NCBI RefSeq assembly: GCF_000017205.1
Contig: NC_009656.1
Coordinates: 1,678,001 to 1,742,000 of the forward strand
Direction of reading: 5' to 3'
Source: Pseudomonas paraeruginosa PA7
GTDB taxonomy: Bacteria; Pseudomonadota; Gammaproteobacteria; Pseudomonadales; Pseudomonadaceae
Length of the DNA: 64,000 bases
Below the pieces are notes generated by a model, which did not search any database, had not been told where the DNA came from, and saw only the letters and a program-made list of their open reading frames with translations. Both the position numbers and the translations under genes were made by a program. Positions 47,686-57,006 of the stretch are shown one piece after another. The stretch's first letter is position 1, and each line of letters starts with the position of its first letter.

Positions 47686-47790
47686 AATAAATGAATAAAA
47701 AACATTTATTGGAATATGAAGCGGCCTGTTAAGGTCTATGCAACTTGGTTAGCAAGCCAAGCGAATATCCTGTTTTTCGGTTATAAGGAA
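47686..47790 (+). promoter_or_regulatory. ssu operon regulatory region with inverted repeats and sulfur motif
   Basis: Three elements lie in the 154-base gap. An A/T-rich inverted repeat AATAAATG-N9-CATTTATT occupies 47686-47710. An imperfect dyad CTTGGTTAGCAAGCCAAG occupies 47744-47761. The motif CTGTTTTTCGGTTATAAGGAA, shared with lsfA, occupies 47770-47790 and ends six bases before the ssuE start codon. This fits CysB-type activation under sulfate limitation, which is inferred. Confidence 0.65.
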
Positions 47791-47796
47791 TCCCCC

Positions 47797-48390
47797 ATGC
47801 TCGTCGTTTCCATCGCCGGAAGTCCCAGCGTACGCTCCCGCTCCGGGGTGTTGCTGGAGCGTGCCAGGGACTGGCTGAGCCGTCGCGGCGTCGAGGTGGC
47901 CAGCCACCAGGTGCTGGATTTTCCTGCCGAGGACCTGCTGCGTGCCCGCCTCGACAGTCCGCCGGTACTGGCGCTGGCCGAGCGGATCAGCCGCTCCGAC
48001 GGCCTGCTGGTCGCTACCCCGGTGTACAAGGCCTCGTTTTCCGGCGCGCTGAAGGTCCTTCTCGACCTGTTGCCTGAGCGCGCCCTGGAACACAAGGTGG
48101 TGCTGCCGTTCGCCACCGGCGGCAGCAGCGCGCACATGCTCGCCGTCGACTACGCGCTGAAACCGGTGCTCGCCGCGCTCAAGGCCCAGGAGGTGCTGCA
48201 CGGCGTGTTCGCGGTGGACAAGCAGATCGCCTATGCCACCGAGACCGAGCCGGCACGCCTGGAACCGGTCCTCGAGCAGCGCCTGGAAAACGCCCTGGAA
48301 ACCTTCCACCTGGCCCTGTCGCGACGGCCGCAGCCGATCGACCCGCAGGTGCTCAACGAGCGCCTGGTGAATGCCCGCTGGAGCATCTGA
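47797..48390 (+). CDS. ssuE: SsuE, NAD(P)H-dependent FMN reductase
   Basis: A 197-residue flavodoxin-fold reductase that supplies FMNH2 to the monooxygenase SsuD. It starts [20 protein letters not shown] with the flavin-phosphate loop, and has the [20 protein letters not shown] segment and [18 protein letters not shown]. The start at 47797 has AAGGA upstream; an in-frame ATG at 47716 is rejected because it would add a non-family leader across the promoter motif. It is the first gene of ssuEADCBF. Confidence 0.94.
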   Translation: MLVVSIAGSPSVRSRSGVLLERARDWLSRRGVEVASHQVLDFPAEDLLRARLDSPPVLALAERISRSDGLLVATPVYKASFSGALKVLLDLLPERALEHKVVLPFATGGSSAHMLAVDYALKPVLAALKAQEVLHGVFAVDKQIAYATETEPARLEPVLEQRLENALETFHLALSRRPQPIDPQVLNERLVNARWSI

Positions 48391-48508
48391 TCTTCCTTCC
48401 GCCAGCGCACGTGCGCCGCGGCCCGATTGCACAATGCACACACGACGACCTCACTGACCCGCCAACGGCGCAGCAGGCTCGGCACCCACAACGACAAAGG
48501 AGAGCGCC

Positions 48509-49480
48509 ATGCGCACCATCGCTTTGCGTCGTGGACTGGCGGCCTTGCTGGTGGCGGCCCTGTCCTACGGCGTCCAGGCCGACGAGAAGTCAGCCAATAC
48601 CCTGCGGATCGGTTACCAGAAATACGGCACCCTGGTCCTGCTCAAGGCCCGCGGCACCCTGGAGAAGCGCCTCGCCGAGGATGGCGTGAAGGTGCAATGG
48701 ACCGAGTTTCCCGGCGGCCCGCAACTGCTCGAGGGGCTAAATGTCGGCAGCATCGACTTCGGCGTGACCGGGGAAACCCCGCCGGTATTCGCCCAGGCCG
48801 CCGGCGCCGACCTGCTCTACGTGGCCTACGAACCGCCGGCGCCGACCAGCGAGGCGATCCTCCTGCCGAAGGACTCGCCGATTCGTTCGGTGGCCGAGCT
48901 GAAGGGCAGGAAAGTCGCCCTGAACAAGGGCTCCAACGTGCATTACCTGTTGGTCCGCGCCCTCGAGCAGGCCGGCCTGAAGTACAGCGACATCCAACCC
49001 GTTTACCTGCCGCCGGCCGACGCCCGCGCCGCCTTCGAGCGTCACAGCGTCGACGCCTGGGTGATCTGGGACCCCTACCAGGCCGCCGCTGAGAAGCAGT
49101 TGTCCGCGCGGGTCCTGGTGGATGGTCGCGAGCTGGTCGACAACCACCAGTTCTACCTCGCCACCCGGACTTACGCGCAACGGCATCCGCAGGTGCTCGA
49201 CACGCTGGTGGACGAGATCCGCCAGGTCGGCGACTGGTCGCGGGCCAACCCGCAGCAGGTGACCGAGCAGGTCGCGCCGCTGCTCGGGCTGCCCGCCGAG
49301 ATCACCCTTACCGCGGTGAAGCGCCAGGGCTACGGCGCGCAGTTGATCACCCCGGCGGTGGTCGAGGCGCAGCAGAAGATCGCCGACACCTTCACCCAGC
49401 TGAAGCTGATTCCCAAACCGCTGAGCATCAAGGACGTGATCTGGACGCCGCCGGCCGGCAAGGTCGCCAGCGCACCCTGA
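48509..49480 (+). CDS. ssuA: SsuA, aliphatic sulfonate-binding protein
   Basis: A 323-residue periplasmic binding protein. It has a Sec signal ([20 protein letters not shown], cleavage after VQA), and the mature protein shows [20 protein letters not shown], the SsuA start, then [20 protein letters not shown] and [14 protein letters not shown]. It delivers alkanesulfonates to SsuBC. It lies 118 bases after ssuE in the same direction. All family features are present. Confidence 0.95.
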   Translation: MRTIALRRGLAALLVAALSYGVQADEKSANTLRIGYQKYGTLVLLKARGTLEKRLAEDGVKVQWTEFPGGPQLLEGLNVGSIDFGVTGETPPVFAQAAGADLLYVAYEPPAPTSEAILLPKDSPIRSVAELKGRKVALNKGSNVHYLLVRALEQAGLKYSDIQPVYLPPADARAAFERHSVDAWVIWDPYQAAAEKQLSARVLVDGRELVDNHQFYLATRTYAQRHPQVLDTLVDEIRQVGDWSRANPQQVTEQVAPLLGLPAEITLTAVKRQGYGAQLITPAVVEAQQKIADTFTQLKLIPKPLSIKDVIWTPPAGKVASAP

Positions 49481-49557
49481 GCCCGTACCGCCCACATACC
49501 GACACGATCATCGCGCGGCTACGCCACGCCGGCGCGCTCACCCTGGAGTCAATTGCG

Positions 49558-50706
49558 ATGAGCCTCGAGATTTTCTGGTTCCTTCCCACCCACGGCGACG
49601 GCCACTACCTGGGCACCACCCAGGGCGCCCGTGCCGTCGACCACGGCTACCTGCAGCAGATCGCCCAGGCCGCCGACCGCCTGGGCTTCGGCGGTGTACT
49701 GATCCCCACCGGACGTTCCTGCGAGGACTCCTGGCTGGTCGCCGCCTCGCTGATCCCGGTAACCCAGCGCCTGAAGTTCCTCGTCGCGCTGCGCCCCGGG
49801 ATCATTTCGCCGACTGTCGCCGCGCGCCAGGCGGCGACCCTGGACCGGCTGTCCAACGGTCGCGCGCTGTTCAATCTGGTCACCGGCGGCGATCCCGATG
49901 AACTGGCTGGCGACGGCCTGCACCTGAGCCACGCCGAACGCTACGAGGCGTCGGTCGAATTCACCCGCATCTGGCGTCGCGTGCTGGAGGGCGAGACTGT
50001 CGACTACGCCGGCAAGCACATCCAGGTGAAGGGCGCCAAGCTGCTCTATCCGCCGTTGCAGCAGCCGCGTCCGCCGCTGTACTTCGGCGGCTCCTCGGAG
50101 GCTGCCCAGGATCTCGCCGCCGAGCAGGTCGAGCTGTACCTGACCTGGGGCGAGCCGCCGGCGGCGGTTGCCGAGAAGATCGCCCAGGTACGCGAGAAGG
50201 CCGCCCGCCAGGGCCGCCAGGTGCGCTTCGGGATCCGCCTGCACGTGATCGTCCGCGAGACCAGCGAGGAGGCCTGGCAGGCCGCCGATCGCCTGATCGC
50301 GCATCTCGACGACGACACCATCGCCCGCGCCCAGGCCTCCCTGGCGCGCTTCGACTCGGTCGGCCAGCAACGCATGGCCGCGCTGCACGGCGGTTCACGC
50401 GACAACCTGGAAGTCAGCCCCAATCTCTGGGCCGGCGTCGGCCTGGTGCGCGGCGGCGCCGGCACCGCGCTGGTCGGCGATGGACCGACGGTGGCGGCGC
50501 GGGTCAGGGAGTACGCCGAGCTGGGCATCGACACCTTCATCTTCTCCGGCTATCCGCACCTGGAAGAGTCCTACCGGGTCGCCGAGCTCCTGTTCCCGCA
50601 CCTCGACGTGCAGCGCCCGGCGCAGCCCGAGGGACGCGGCTATGTCAGCCCGTTCGGCGAGATGGTGGCCAACGACATCCTGCCCCGGCAGGCCGCGCAG
50701 AGTTGA
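49558..50706 (+). CDS. ssuD: SsuD, FMNH2-dependent alkanesulfonate monooxygenase
   Basis: A 382-residue bacterial-luciferase-fold enzyme that oxidises alkanesulfonates to aldehyde and sulfite. The start [19 protein letters not shown] is characteristic, followed by [19 protein letters not shown] and [20 protein letters not shown], the flavin and substrate loop. It receives reduced FMN from SsuE, and the released sulfite feeds cysteine synthesis. It is followed 21 bases later by ssuC. Confidence 0.97.
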
Positions 50707-50726
50707 GAGCGGTCGGAGCGAACGAC

Positions 50727-51515
50727 ATGAGCATTTCCAAACGACTGGCCGAGCGCCTGGCGCCCTGGGCCCTGCCGCTGGTCCTGCTGGCGGTGTGGCA
50801 GGCGGCGGTGGCGTTCGGCTGGCTGTCCAGCCGCATCCTCCCTGCGCCCAGCGCCGTACTCGAGGCCGGCTGGGCGCTGCTGCGCAGCGGCGAGATCTGG
50901 CAGCACCTGGCGATCAGCGGCTGGCGCGCGGCGATCGGCTTTCTCATCGGCGGCGCCATCGGCCTGGTGCTGGGCTTCGTCACCGGCCTGTCGAAGTGGG
51001 GCGAACGCTTCCTCGACAGTTCGGTGCAGATGATCCGCAACGTGCCGCACCTGGCGCTGATCCCGCTGGTGATCCTGTGGTTCGGCATCGACGAGTCGGC
51101 GAAGATCTTCCTGGTCGCCCTCGGCACGCTGTTCCCGATCTACCTGAATACCTACCACGGCATCCGCGGCATCGACCCCGGCCTGCTGGAGATGGCGCGC
51201 AGCTACGGGCTGTCCGGCTTCGCCCTGTTCCGCCAGGTGATCCTGCCCGGCGCGCTGCCGTCGATCCTGGTCGGGGTGCGCTTCGCCCTCGGCTTCATGT
51301 GGCTGACCCTGATCGTCGCCGAGACCATTTCCGCCGGCTCGGGCATCGGCTACCTGGCGATGAACGCCCGCGAATTCCTGCAGACCGATGTGGTGGTCCT
51401 GGCGATCCTGCTCTACGCCGTCCTCGGCAAGCTCGCCGACCTCGCCGCCCGCGGCCTGGAGCGAGTCTGGCTGCGCTGGCACCCGGCCTACCAGGTCAAG
51501 GGAGGTGGCGCATGA
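50727..51515 (+). CDS. ssuC: SsuC, alkanesulfonate ABC permease
   Basis: A 262-residue permease with about six helices, starting [20 protein letters not shown]. The core [21 protein letters not shown] and the loop [27 protein letters not shown] are the typical EAA-type contact with the ATPase. The start at 50727 has GGAGCGAAC upstream; an in-frame start at 50703 would overlap ssuD. Its stop overlaps ssuB (ATGA). Confidence 0.96.
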
Positions 51516-52336
51516 ATGCCCACAACGCCGCCCTTGGCGGCACTCCGCAGCGCCTCAAGCGCGGTATTCCGCTGGCCCTGCGCGGAGTGGCGCGGCGCTT
51601 CGGCGAGCGCGAGGTGCTCAAGGACATCGACCTGCTGGTCCCGGCCGGGCAGTTCGTCGCCATCGTTGGCCGCAGCGGCTGTGGTAAGAGCACCTTGCTG
51701 CGCCTGCTGGCCGGCCTCGACCAGCCCAGCCGCGGCGAGTTGCTGGCCGGCTCGGCGGCGCTGGCCGAGGCCCGCGAGGACACCCGGCTGATGTTCCAGG
51801 ATTCGCGCCTGCTGCCGTGGAAGCGGGTGATCGACAACGTCGGCCTCGGCCTGCGCGGCGACTGGCGGGCGAAGGCCCTGCAGGCGCTGCGGGCGGTCGG
51901 CCTGGCCGAGCGTGCCAACGAGTGGCCGGCGGCCCTGTCCGGCGGGCAGAAGCAGCGTGTCGCGCTGGCTCGCGCGCTGATCCACGAGCCGCGCCTGCTG
52001 TTGCTCGACGAGCCGCTCGGCGCGCTCGATGCGCTGACCCGGATCGAGATGCAGCAACTGATCGAAGGACTTTGGCGCGAACACGGTTTCACCGTCCTGC
52101 TGGTCACCCACGACGTCAGCGAGGCGGTGGCGGTGGCCGACCGGGTGATCCTCATCGAGGACGGCGAGATCGGCCTCGACCTGCCGGTGGAACTGCCCCG
52201 GCCGCGCTCGCGCGGTTCGGCGCGACTGGCCGCGCTGGAAGCCGAAGTGCTCAACCGGGTGCTGGCGCAGCCGGAGCTGCCGCCGCAACCCGAGCCCGTT
52301 TCACCCCTGCCCACGCAACTGCGCTGGGCGCTCTAA
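51512..52336 (+). CDS. ssuB: SsuB, alkanesulfonate ABC ATPase
   Basis: A 274-residue ATPase with Walker [16 protein letters not shown], signature [15 protein letters not shown], Walker [17 protein letters not shown] and H-loop [17 protein letters not shown] proline-rich tail ends the protein. It powers SsuAC uptake. The start at 51512 overlaps the ssuC stop by four bases. Confidence 0.96.
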
Positions 52337-52376
52337 CCAACCATGCCTCGTTCCGAATCCCCCCAGGAGAAACGCC

Positions 52377-52592
52377 ATGACCATCAAAGCCATCAACGTT
52401 CGTAACCAGTTCAAGGGCACCGTGAAGGAAATCATCGAAGGGCCGGTGCTGTCCGAGATCGACGTGCAGACCGCCGCCGGCATCGTCACTTCGGTGATCA
52501 CCACGCGTTCGGTGAAGGAGCTGGAGCTGGCCATCGGCAGCGAAGTGATCGCCTTCGTCAAATCCACCGAGGTGTCCATCGCCAAGCTGTGA
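52377..52592 (+). CDS. ssuF: SsuF, small molybdopterin-binding (Mop/TOBE) protein
   Basis: A 71-residue Mop-domain protein, MTIKAINVRNQFKGTVKEII with the ending SEVIAFVKSTEVSIAKL, the usual TOBE beta-barrel. Such proteins bind molybdate or similar oxyanions. SsuF is the last gene of the Pseudomonas ssu operon and is required for growth on sulfonates in P. putida, though its exact role is unclear. A strong terminator follows 33 bases after it. Confidence 0.93.
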   Translation: MTIKAINVRNQFKGTVKEIIEGPVLSEIDVQTAAGIVTSVITTRSVKELELAIGSEVIAFVKSTEVSIAKL

Positions 52593-52625
52593 GGCTGGCT
52601 GCGCCGCGGTTGCGGCGGAGAGAAG

Positions 52626-52657
52626 GGCGGGGACTCCGATGGAGCCCCGCCTTTTTT
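52626..52657 (+). terminator. Terminator of the ssu operon
   Basis: GGCGGGG ... CCCCGCC with an inner CTCC-gat-GGAG extension is followed by TTTTTT. It closes ssuEADCBF. Confidence 0.93.
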
Positions 52658-52700
52658 CGTCGGCGTATCGGCAAGGCCGGGTGCCGGCCCTCTCCCCCAA

Positions 52701-52722
52701 CCTCTCCCGCACGCGGGAGAGG
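52701..52722. repeat. GC-rich palindrome of the CCTCTCCCGC/GCGGGAGAGG type
   Basis: CCTCTCCCGC-AC-GCGGGAGAGG is a perfect inverted repeat within CCCTCTCCC-type sequence. Similar palindromes occur in intergenic DNA of many Pseudomonas and related genomes; it is unlike the GGATAACG family. Confidence 0.7.
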
Positions 52723-52769
52723 GGGCCGACCGGTGGCGACGTGTGGCTTGGGTCGCTATGGAGCGGTCG

Positions 52770-52800
52770 GTAGGGCGAATAACCGCTCGCGGTTATCCGC
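52770..52800. repeat. Palindromic intergenic repeat, copy 6
   Basis: GTAGGGCGAATAACCGC-tcGCGGTTATCCGC is a single hairpin of the family with its left GTAGGGC end, located between the ssu terminator and the end of the HopJ gene. Confidence 0.8.
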
Positions 52801-52821
52801 AGAGGAGGCGACCGGGACTTC

Positions 52822-53160
52822 TCAGCCCCGGCGCGATAGCGGCTGGCGCTCGAAATGCACGCCGGCCAGGCCGGTCTGTTGCAGGGCGCGGATGTTGGCG
52901 TGGTCATCGCCTTCCGGGTTTTCGCGTACCGCGCGGTAGTGCTCACCGAAGGCCAGCAGGGTTTCCTCGAGGCTCAGGCCTTCGAGGATGGCGAAGCCCA
53001 GGGTCTTGCAGGAACCTTCGTTCTGCCCGGCCGGGTTGCTCACGCTGCCGTTGTCGAAGGCGCTCGGCGTGTAGCTGTAGTGCTCGGCGATGAACGCCAG
53101 GGTATCGGTGAACAGGTGCTGCTCGCTGCGCAGGCGCGCGCGGAAATCGGTCAGGGTCAT
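52822..53160 (-). CDS. HopJ-family protein
   Basis: A 112-residue protein with the HopJ pattern: LFTDTLAFIAEHYSYTPSAFDNG, then NPAGQNEGSCKTLGFAI and LLAFGEHYRAVRENPEGDDHANIRALQQTG. The family is named after a Pseudomonas type III effector candidate, but chromosomal members are widespread, lack evident secretion signals and have no proven role. The start MTLTDFRARL at 53160 is preferred over a TTG at 53196. It is the last gene of the minus-strand run folM-folE-folX-DUF1244-hopJ. Confidence 0.87.
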   Translation of the reverse strand: MTLTDFRARLRSEQHLFTDTLAFIAEHYSYTPSAFDNGSVSNPAGQNEGSCKTLGFAILEGLSLEETLLAFGEHYRAVRENPEGDDHANIRALQQTGLAGVHFERQPLSRRG

Positions 53161-53208
53161 CGAAACAGGCTCATGGTGTTGGGGCAGGGTTGGCAAGGGG
53201 CGCGGGCC

Positions 53209-53520
53209 TCAGGCCTTGCCCTGGCTCTTGGCGAAGGCGGCCTGTTGTTCCGGGCTCGCTTCTTTCTGGTACTTGGCTTTCCATTCGGCATAGGGCATGC
53301 CGTAGATTTCCTCGCGGGCCTGGTCGTTGCTGACCTCCACGCCGAGGTCGTCGGCCGCCGCCTTGTACCACTTGGACAGGCAGTTGCGGCAGAAACCGGC
53401 GAGGTTCATCAGGTCGATGTTCTGCACATCCTTGCGGGTCTGCAAATGATGGACCAGGGTGCGGAAGGCGGCGGCTTCGAGCTCCAGGCGTTGCTGTTCG
53501 GTGAGGTTGGCTGCGGTCAT
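53209..53520 (-). CDS. DUF1244-family protein
   Basis: A 103-residue protein starting MTAANLTEQQRLELEAAAFR. The motif NIDLMNLAGFCRNCLSKWY, with its two cysteines three apart, and the ending EIYGMPYAEWKAKYQ define DUF1244. The CxxC-type pair suggests metal or redox chemistry, but the function is unknown. The frame extends upstream to 53562 without family similarity. It lies 48 bases before the HopJ gene and 128 bases after folX. Confidence 0.87.
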   Translation of the reverse strand: MTAANLTEQQRLELEAAAFRTLVHHLQTRKDVQNIDLMNLAGFCRNCLSKWYKAAADDLGVEVSNDQAREEIYGMPYAEWKAKYQKEASPEQQAAFAKSQGKA

Positions 53521-53648
53521 GGCGGTGATTCTCGACGATGGCTCGGGGCAGGGTGCAGGCACAGGGCCAGGTCCGGCGATGATAAGAGTTGCCGCGTGCG
53601 CGGGGCAACGCTTGTGCGCGTGGTCACGCGGTTCGCCCGTCGCCCGCC

Positions 53649-54020
53649 TCAGCGATGGCCGGCGAGGGTGATCGACACCGATTCGGCGAAGCGCAGCGCG
53701 TGCGGCTTGTCCACTTCGACCTCGGCATAGCGCACCGCCGGGTTCTCCATCACCAGGTCGAGGATTTCCTGGGTCATCCGTTCGAGCAGGGCGAAGCGGT
53801 TCTCCTCGACGTGGCGGATGATCGCCTTGGTGATGGTGCGGTAGTTCAGGGCGTGCTCGATGTCGTTGACCTCCACGGCGTCGGTGGCCGGGTAGAGGAT
53901 GGTCAGGTTGATCAGCACGTCCTGCTTGTTGAGGATCTCCTCCTCCTTGATCCCGATGAAGGTGCGCAGGCGCAGGTCCTTGACTCGGATACGCGCCATT
54001 CCCGGTTCCAGTCGCGGCAT
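53649..54020 (-). CDS. folX: FolX, dihydroneopterin triphosphate 2'-epimerase
   Basis: A 123-residue member of the FolB/FolX tunnelling fold. It contains [25 protein letters not shown] and the C-terminal [21 protein letters not shown], the usual arrangement for FolX rather than DHNA aldolase. FolX epimerises dihydroneopterin triphosphate to dihydromonapterin triphosphate. The start at MPRLEP (54020) is supported by AAGGAG. It directly follows folE in the same operon. Confidence 0.92.
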   Translation of the reverse strand: MPRLEPGMARIRVKDLRLRTFIGIKEEEILNKQDVLINLTILYPATDAVEVNDIEHALNYRTITKAIIRHVEENRFALLERMTQEILDLVMENPAVRYAEVEVDKPHALRFAESVSITLAGHR

Positions 54021-54021
54021 G

Positions 54022-54582
54022 TCACTTGCTCCTTCCGATCAGTTGCAGAAATTCCTGGCGGGTGGTGTTCGACTCGCGGAACGCGCCGAGCATCACCGAG
54101 GTGAACATCTGCGAGTTCTGCTTCTCCACCCCGCGCATCATCATGCACATGTGCTGGGCCTCGATCACTACCGCCACGCCGGCGGCGCTGGTCACCTGGC
54201 GGACCGCCTCGGCGATCTGCCGGGTGAGGTTCTCCTGGATCTGCAGGCGGCGGGCGAACATGTCGACGATCCGCGCCACCTTCGACAGGCCGAGCACCTT
54301 GCCGGTGGGAATGTACGCCACGTGGGCCTTGCCGATGAAGGGCAGGAGATGGTGTTCGCACAGGGAGTACAGCTCGATGTCGCGGACGATGACCATCTCG
54401 TCGTTGTCCGAGGCGAACAGCGCGCCGTTGACGATTTCCTCCAGGGTCTGGCCGTAGCCGTGGCAGAGGTACTGCATGGCCTTGGCCGCGCGCTTGGGGG
54501 TATCGAGCAGGCCTTCGCGCTGCGGGTCTTCGCCGAGACCGACGAGGATCTCCCGGTAGTGCTGGGAAAGTGCTGGGTTCAT
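54022..54582 (-). CDS. folE: GTP cyclohydrolase I
   Basis: A 186-residue enzyme converting GTP to dihydroneopterin triphosphate. Zinc ligands and catalytic residues are seen in [20 protein letters not shown] (cysteine, histidines) and the second cysteine region [14 protein letters not shown]. The start [20 protein letters not shown] at 54582 is preceded by a GAGG-type site. Its stop lies one base before the folX start. Pseudomonas has more than one GTP cyclohydrolase; this one is dedicated by context to monapterin synthesis. Confidence 0.95.
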   Translation of the reverse strand: MNPALSQHYREILVGLGEDPQREGLLDTPKRAAKAMQYLCHGYGQTLEEIVNGALFASDNDEMVIVRDIELYSLCEHHLLPFIGKAHVAYIPTGKVLGLSKVARIVDMFARRLQIQENLTRQIAEAVRQVTSAAGVAVVIEAQHMCMMMRGVEKQNSQMFTSVMLGAFRESNTTRQEFLQLIGRSK

Positions 54583-54599
54583 AAGGGGTCCTCGGCGCC

Positions 54600-55304
54600 T
54601 CACTTGACGTGGCGGCCGCCGTTCACGGTCAGGGTGGTCCCGGTGACGTAGGGATTGTCCAACAGGTAGCGAAGGCTCTGGTAGATGACTTCCGGCCCCG
54701 GCTCGATGCCGAGGGCGGATTTCGCCAGGGTGCGCGCGCGGTATTCGGCGTCGTCCCCGTCGTTGAACATCACCAGCGCCGGTGAAATGGCGTTGACCTT
54801 GATCTTCGGCGCCAGGCGCGCGGCGAACGACAGGGTCAGGTTGTCCAGCCCGGCCTTGCTCGCGCAATAGGCGATGCGCCGGGCGCTGCCCTTGCGCGCC
54901 ACGTCGTCGGTGAGGTGGACGATGTCGGCGGGCTGCGAGCGTTCCAGCAGCTCGGCGCAGTGCAGGTTGATCAGGTAGGGCGCGAGCATGTGCACGCTGA
55001 ACAATTGCTGGAACGCCTCGGCCTCATGGCCGGGCGTCTCGGCGATCCAGTCCGAGGCGTTGTGGACGATCGCCCGCAGGCTGTCGGTGCGCTGCCGGAG
55101 CGTCTCGATGAAGGCGAGGATGCCGGCCTCGCTGGCGAAGTCGGCGTGCAGGACCAGCGCGCCGGCCTGGCGCAGCTCGTTCAGCGCCGGGCGTTCGCGG
55201 CGGTAGCTGACGATCACCGACTCGCCGTCGGCCAGCAGTCGTCGCGCGCAATGCAGGCCGACACGCTGGCTGGCGCCGGTGATCAGGATGGGGGCTGTCG
55301 CCAT
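54600..55304 (-). CDS. folM: FolM, dihydromonapterin reductase
   Basis: A 234-residue short-chain dehydrogenase. The NADPH loop [16 protein letters not shown], the catalytic pair in YCASKAG and the C-terminal [18 protein letters not shown] fit FolM. It reduces dihydromonapterin to tetrahydromonapterin, the cofactor of phenylalanine hydroxylase in Pseudomonas. It is first in the run folM-folE-folX, 17 bases before folE. Confidence 0.93.
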   Translation of the reverse strand: MATAPILITGASQRVGLHCARRLLADGESVIVSYRRERPALNELRQAGALVLHADFASEAGILAFIETLRQRTDSLRAIVHNASDWIAETPGHEAEAFQQLFSVHMLAPYLINLHCAELLERSQPADIVHLTDDVARKGSARRIAYCASKAGLDNLTLSFAARLAPKIKVNAISPALVMFNDGDDAEYRARTLAKSALGIEPGPEVIYQSLRYLLDNPYVTGTTLTVNGGRHVK

Positions 55305-55500
55305 GGGACTCTCACAGCGGGCGAAAGGAATCGGATGGATGCAGGGTACCCGACTACGTCAGTCGGGCAAAGCCTTGCGCGGCGGTCGCCCTGCGGGCGG
55401 CGGGAGGCTGTCCGCGTTGGGCGCGCGATTCGCTGCATCCCGCTCGGCGGGCGCATGCGGCATAATGCCCGGCTTATCCCTGTTGGCTTACGGAGTGTTC

Positions 55501-55953
55501 ATGAAAGTCGCCATCCTCTCCGGCTCGGTCTACGGCACCGCCGAAGAAGTCGCCCGGCACGCCCAGAAGTTGCTGGCCGCGGCCGGCCTCGACGCCACTC
55601 ACCTGCCGCGCGCCAGCCTCGACGAACTCAAGGCCTTCGCTCCCGAGGCGTTCCTGGTGGTGACCTCGACCACCGGCATGGGCGAGCTGCCGGACAACCT
55701 GCAACCGCTGTACTACGCGATCCGCGACCAACTGCCGGCCTGGCATGGCCTGCCTGGCGGGGTGATCGGCCTGGGCGACTCGAGCTACGGCGACACCTTC
55801 TGCGGCGGTGGCGAGCAGGTTCGCGAGCTGTTCGGCGAGCTGGGCGTGCGCGAAGTGCTGCCGATGCTGCGCCTGGATGCCAGCGAAACCGTTACCCCCG
55901 AGACCGACGCCGAACCCTGGCTGGCCGAGTTCGTCGCCGCCCTCGAGGGCTGA
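55501..55953 (+). CDS. Flavodoxin (MioC-like)
   Basis: A 150-residue flavodoxin. The FMN phosphate loop is GSVYGTAEEVARHA, followed by TSTTGMGELPDNLQPLYYAI and LGDSSYGDTFCGGGEQVREL, the three flavin-contact loops. It carries electrons in the cytosol; the MioC-like resemblance hints at biotin or radical-enzyme pathways but is not proof. Its ATG at 55501 is separated from folM by 196 bases. A repeat palindrome and the LysR gene follow. Confidence 0.92.
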   Translation: MKVAILSGSVYGTAEEVARHAQKLLAAAGLDATHLPRASLDELKAFAPEAFLVVTSTTGMGELPDNLQPLYYAIRDQLPAWHGLPGGVIGLGDSSYGDTFCGGGEQVRELFGELGVREVLPMLRLDASETVTPETDAEPWLAEFVAALEG

Positions 55954-55988
55954 TCCCGGGCTTGCCCCGCCGAAACGCCTGCCGAGGT

Positions 55989-56017
55989 GACGGATAACCG
56001 CATGGCGGTTATCCGTC
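55989..56017. repeat. Palindromic intergenic repeat, copy 7, overlapping the LysR stop codon
   Basis: GACGGATAACCGC-atg-GCGGTTATCCGTC is a perfect 13-base inverted repeat of the family. Read on the minus strand it supplies the last two codons (Asp-Gly) and the TAA stop of the LysR gene. Confidence 0.88.
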
Positions 56018-56911
56018 CTGCGCCGGGCTTTGTTCCAGCGGCCGCTCGCGCAGCAGCTCCAGCCAGGCCTGCGCCGCCCGCGACAGGTAGCCACCACGGC
56101 GCCAGATGAAGGCGATGTCCCAGCGCAGGTCCGGCTCCCTGAGCAGGACCCGCACCACTCCCGGGCGTTCGATCTCGCGCGCGATCACCCGTGGCAGCAG
56201 GACCACCCCCTGGTTGGCCGCCACCAGCGCGCCGAGGAAGTCGGCCTGGCCGCTGCGGCCGCCCTCGCGCGGGCTGAACCCTGCCTCCAGGCAGGCGCGC
56301 AGCAGGCGGTCGTTGAGGGTGAAGCTCTGCTGGTAGAGCAGGAACGGGCTGTCCGCCAGTTCGCCGAGGGCTACGCTGGCGGCCGAGGCCTTGGGATGCC
56401 CGGCCGGCAGCAGCACGTCCAGCGGTTCGTTGCAGAACGGCTGGTAGTCGAAGCCGTCGTCCGCCGGGGTGAGGCTGCCGGCCAGTTCCAGCTCGCCGGC
56501 CAGCACCGCCTGCTCCATGGTCTTGCTGCCGCCTTCCACCAGGTGCACGGCGATGTTCGGATAGCGCCGCCGGTATTCGGCGAAGCGTTGGGCGAACAGC
56601 GCGTCGGCACCGAGCAACGGCAGGCCCAGGCGCAGTTCGCCGCGGTTGAGTTGGCTGAGGTCGTCCAGTTCGCTGAGCAGGTCGCGGCGCAGCCGCAGCA
56701 TCTCCTCGGCGCGGCGAAACACCACGGCGCCGGCGTCGGTCAGGCGCACGTGCGGGCCGTTGCGCTCCAGTACCTGCACGCCGAGGCTCTGCTCCAGCTG
56801 GGCGACCTGCTTGCTGATGGTCGACTGGCTGGCGTGGCGGACCTGCGCAGCCTGGGTGAAGCTGCCCTGGCGGACCACTTCGACGAAGCTGCGGAGTTGA
56901 CGGAATTCCAT
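56009..56911 (-). CDS. LysR-family transcriptional regulator
   Basis: A 300-residue regulator with an N-terminal helix-turn-helix (MEFRQLRSFVEVVRQGSFTQ, then SQSTISKQVAQLEQSLGVQV) and a substrate-binding effector domain (about 90-295). It is divergent from lrgA with 95 bases between them, so it is the likely regulator of lrgAB, as LysR regulators commonly accompany lrg/cid genes. The last residues and the stop codon are provided by a repeat palindrome. Confidence 0.92.
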   Translation of the reverse strand: MEFRQLRSFVEVVRQGSFTQAAQVRHASQSTISKQVAQLEQSLGVQVLERNGPHVRLTDAGAVVFRRAEEMLRLRRDLLSELDDLSQLNRGELRLGLPLLGADALFAQRFAEYRRRYPNIAVHLVEGGSKTMEQAVLAGELELAGSLTPADDGFDYQPFCNEPLDVLLPAGHPKASAASVALGELADSPFLLYQQSFTLNDRLLRACLEAGFSPREGGRSGQADFLGALVAANQGVVLLPRVIAREIERPGVVRVLLREPDLRWDIAFIWRRGGYLSRAAQAWLELLRERPLEQSPAQDG

Positions 56912-57006
56912 TCTGGAATGGCTCTCATGCGGACAATTCGCTTTGGGGATGATAGGCCGGGCCTTATCCTTTCTCCATCCCCGATTTCCCAGCCAAGGCC
57001 TTTCCC

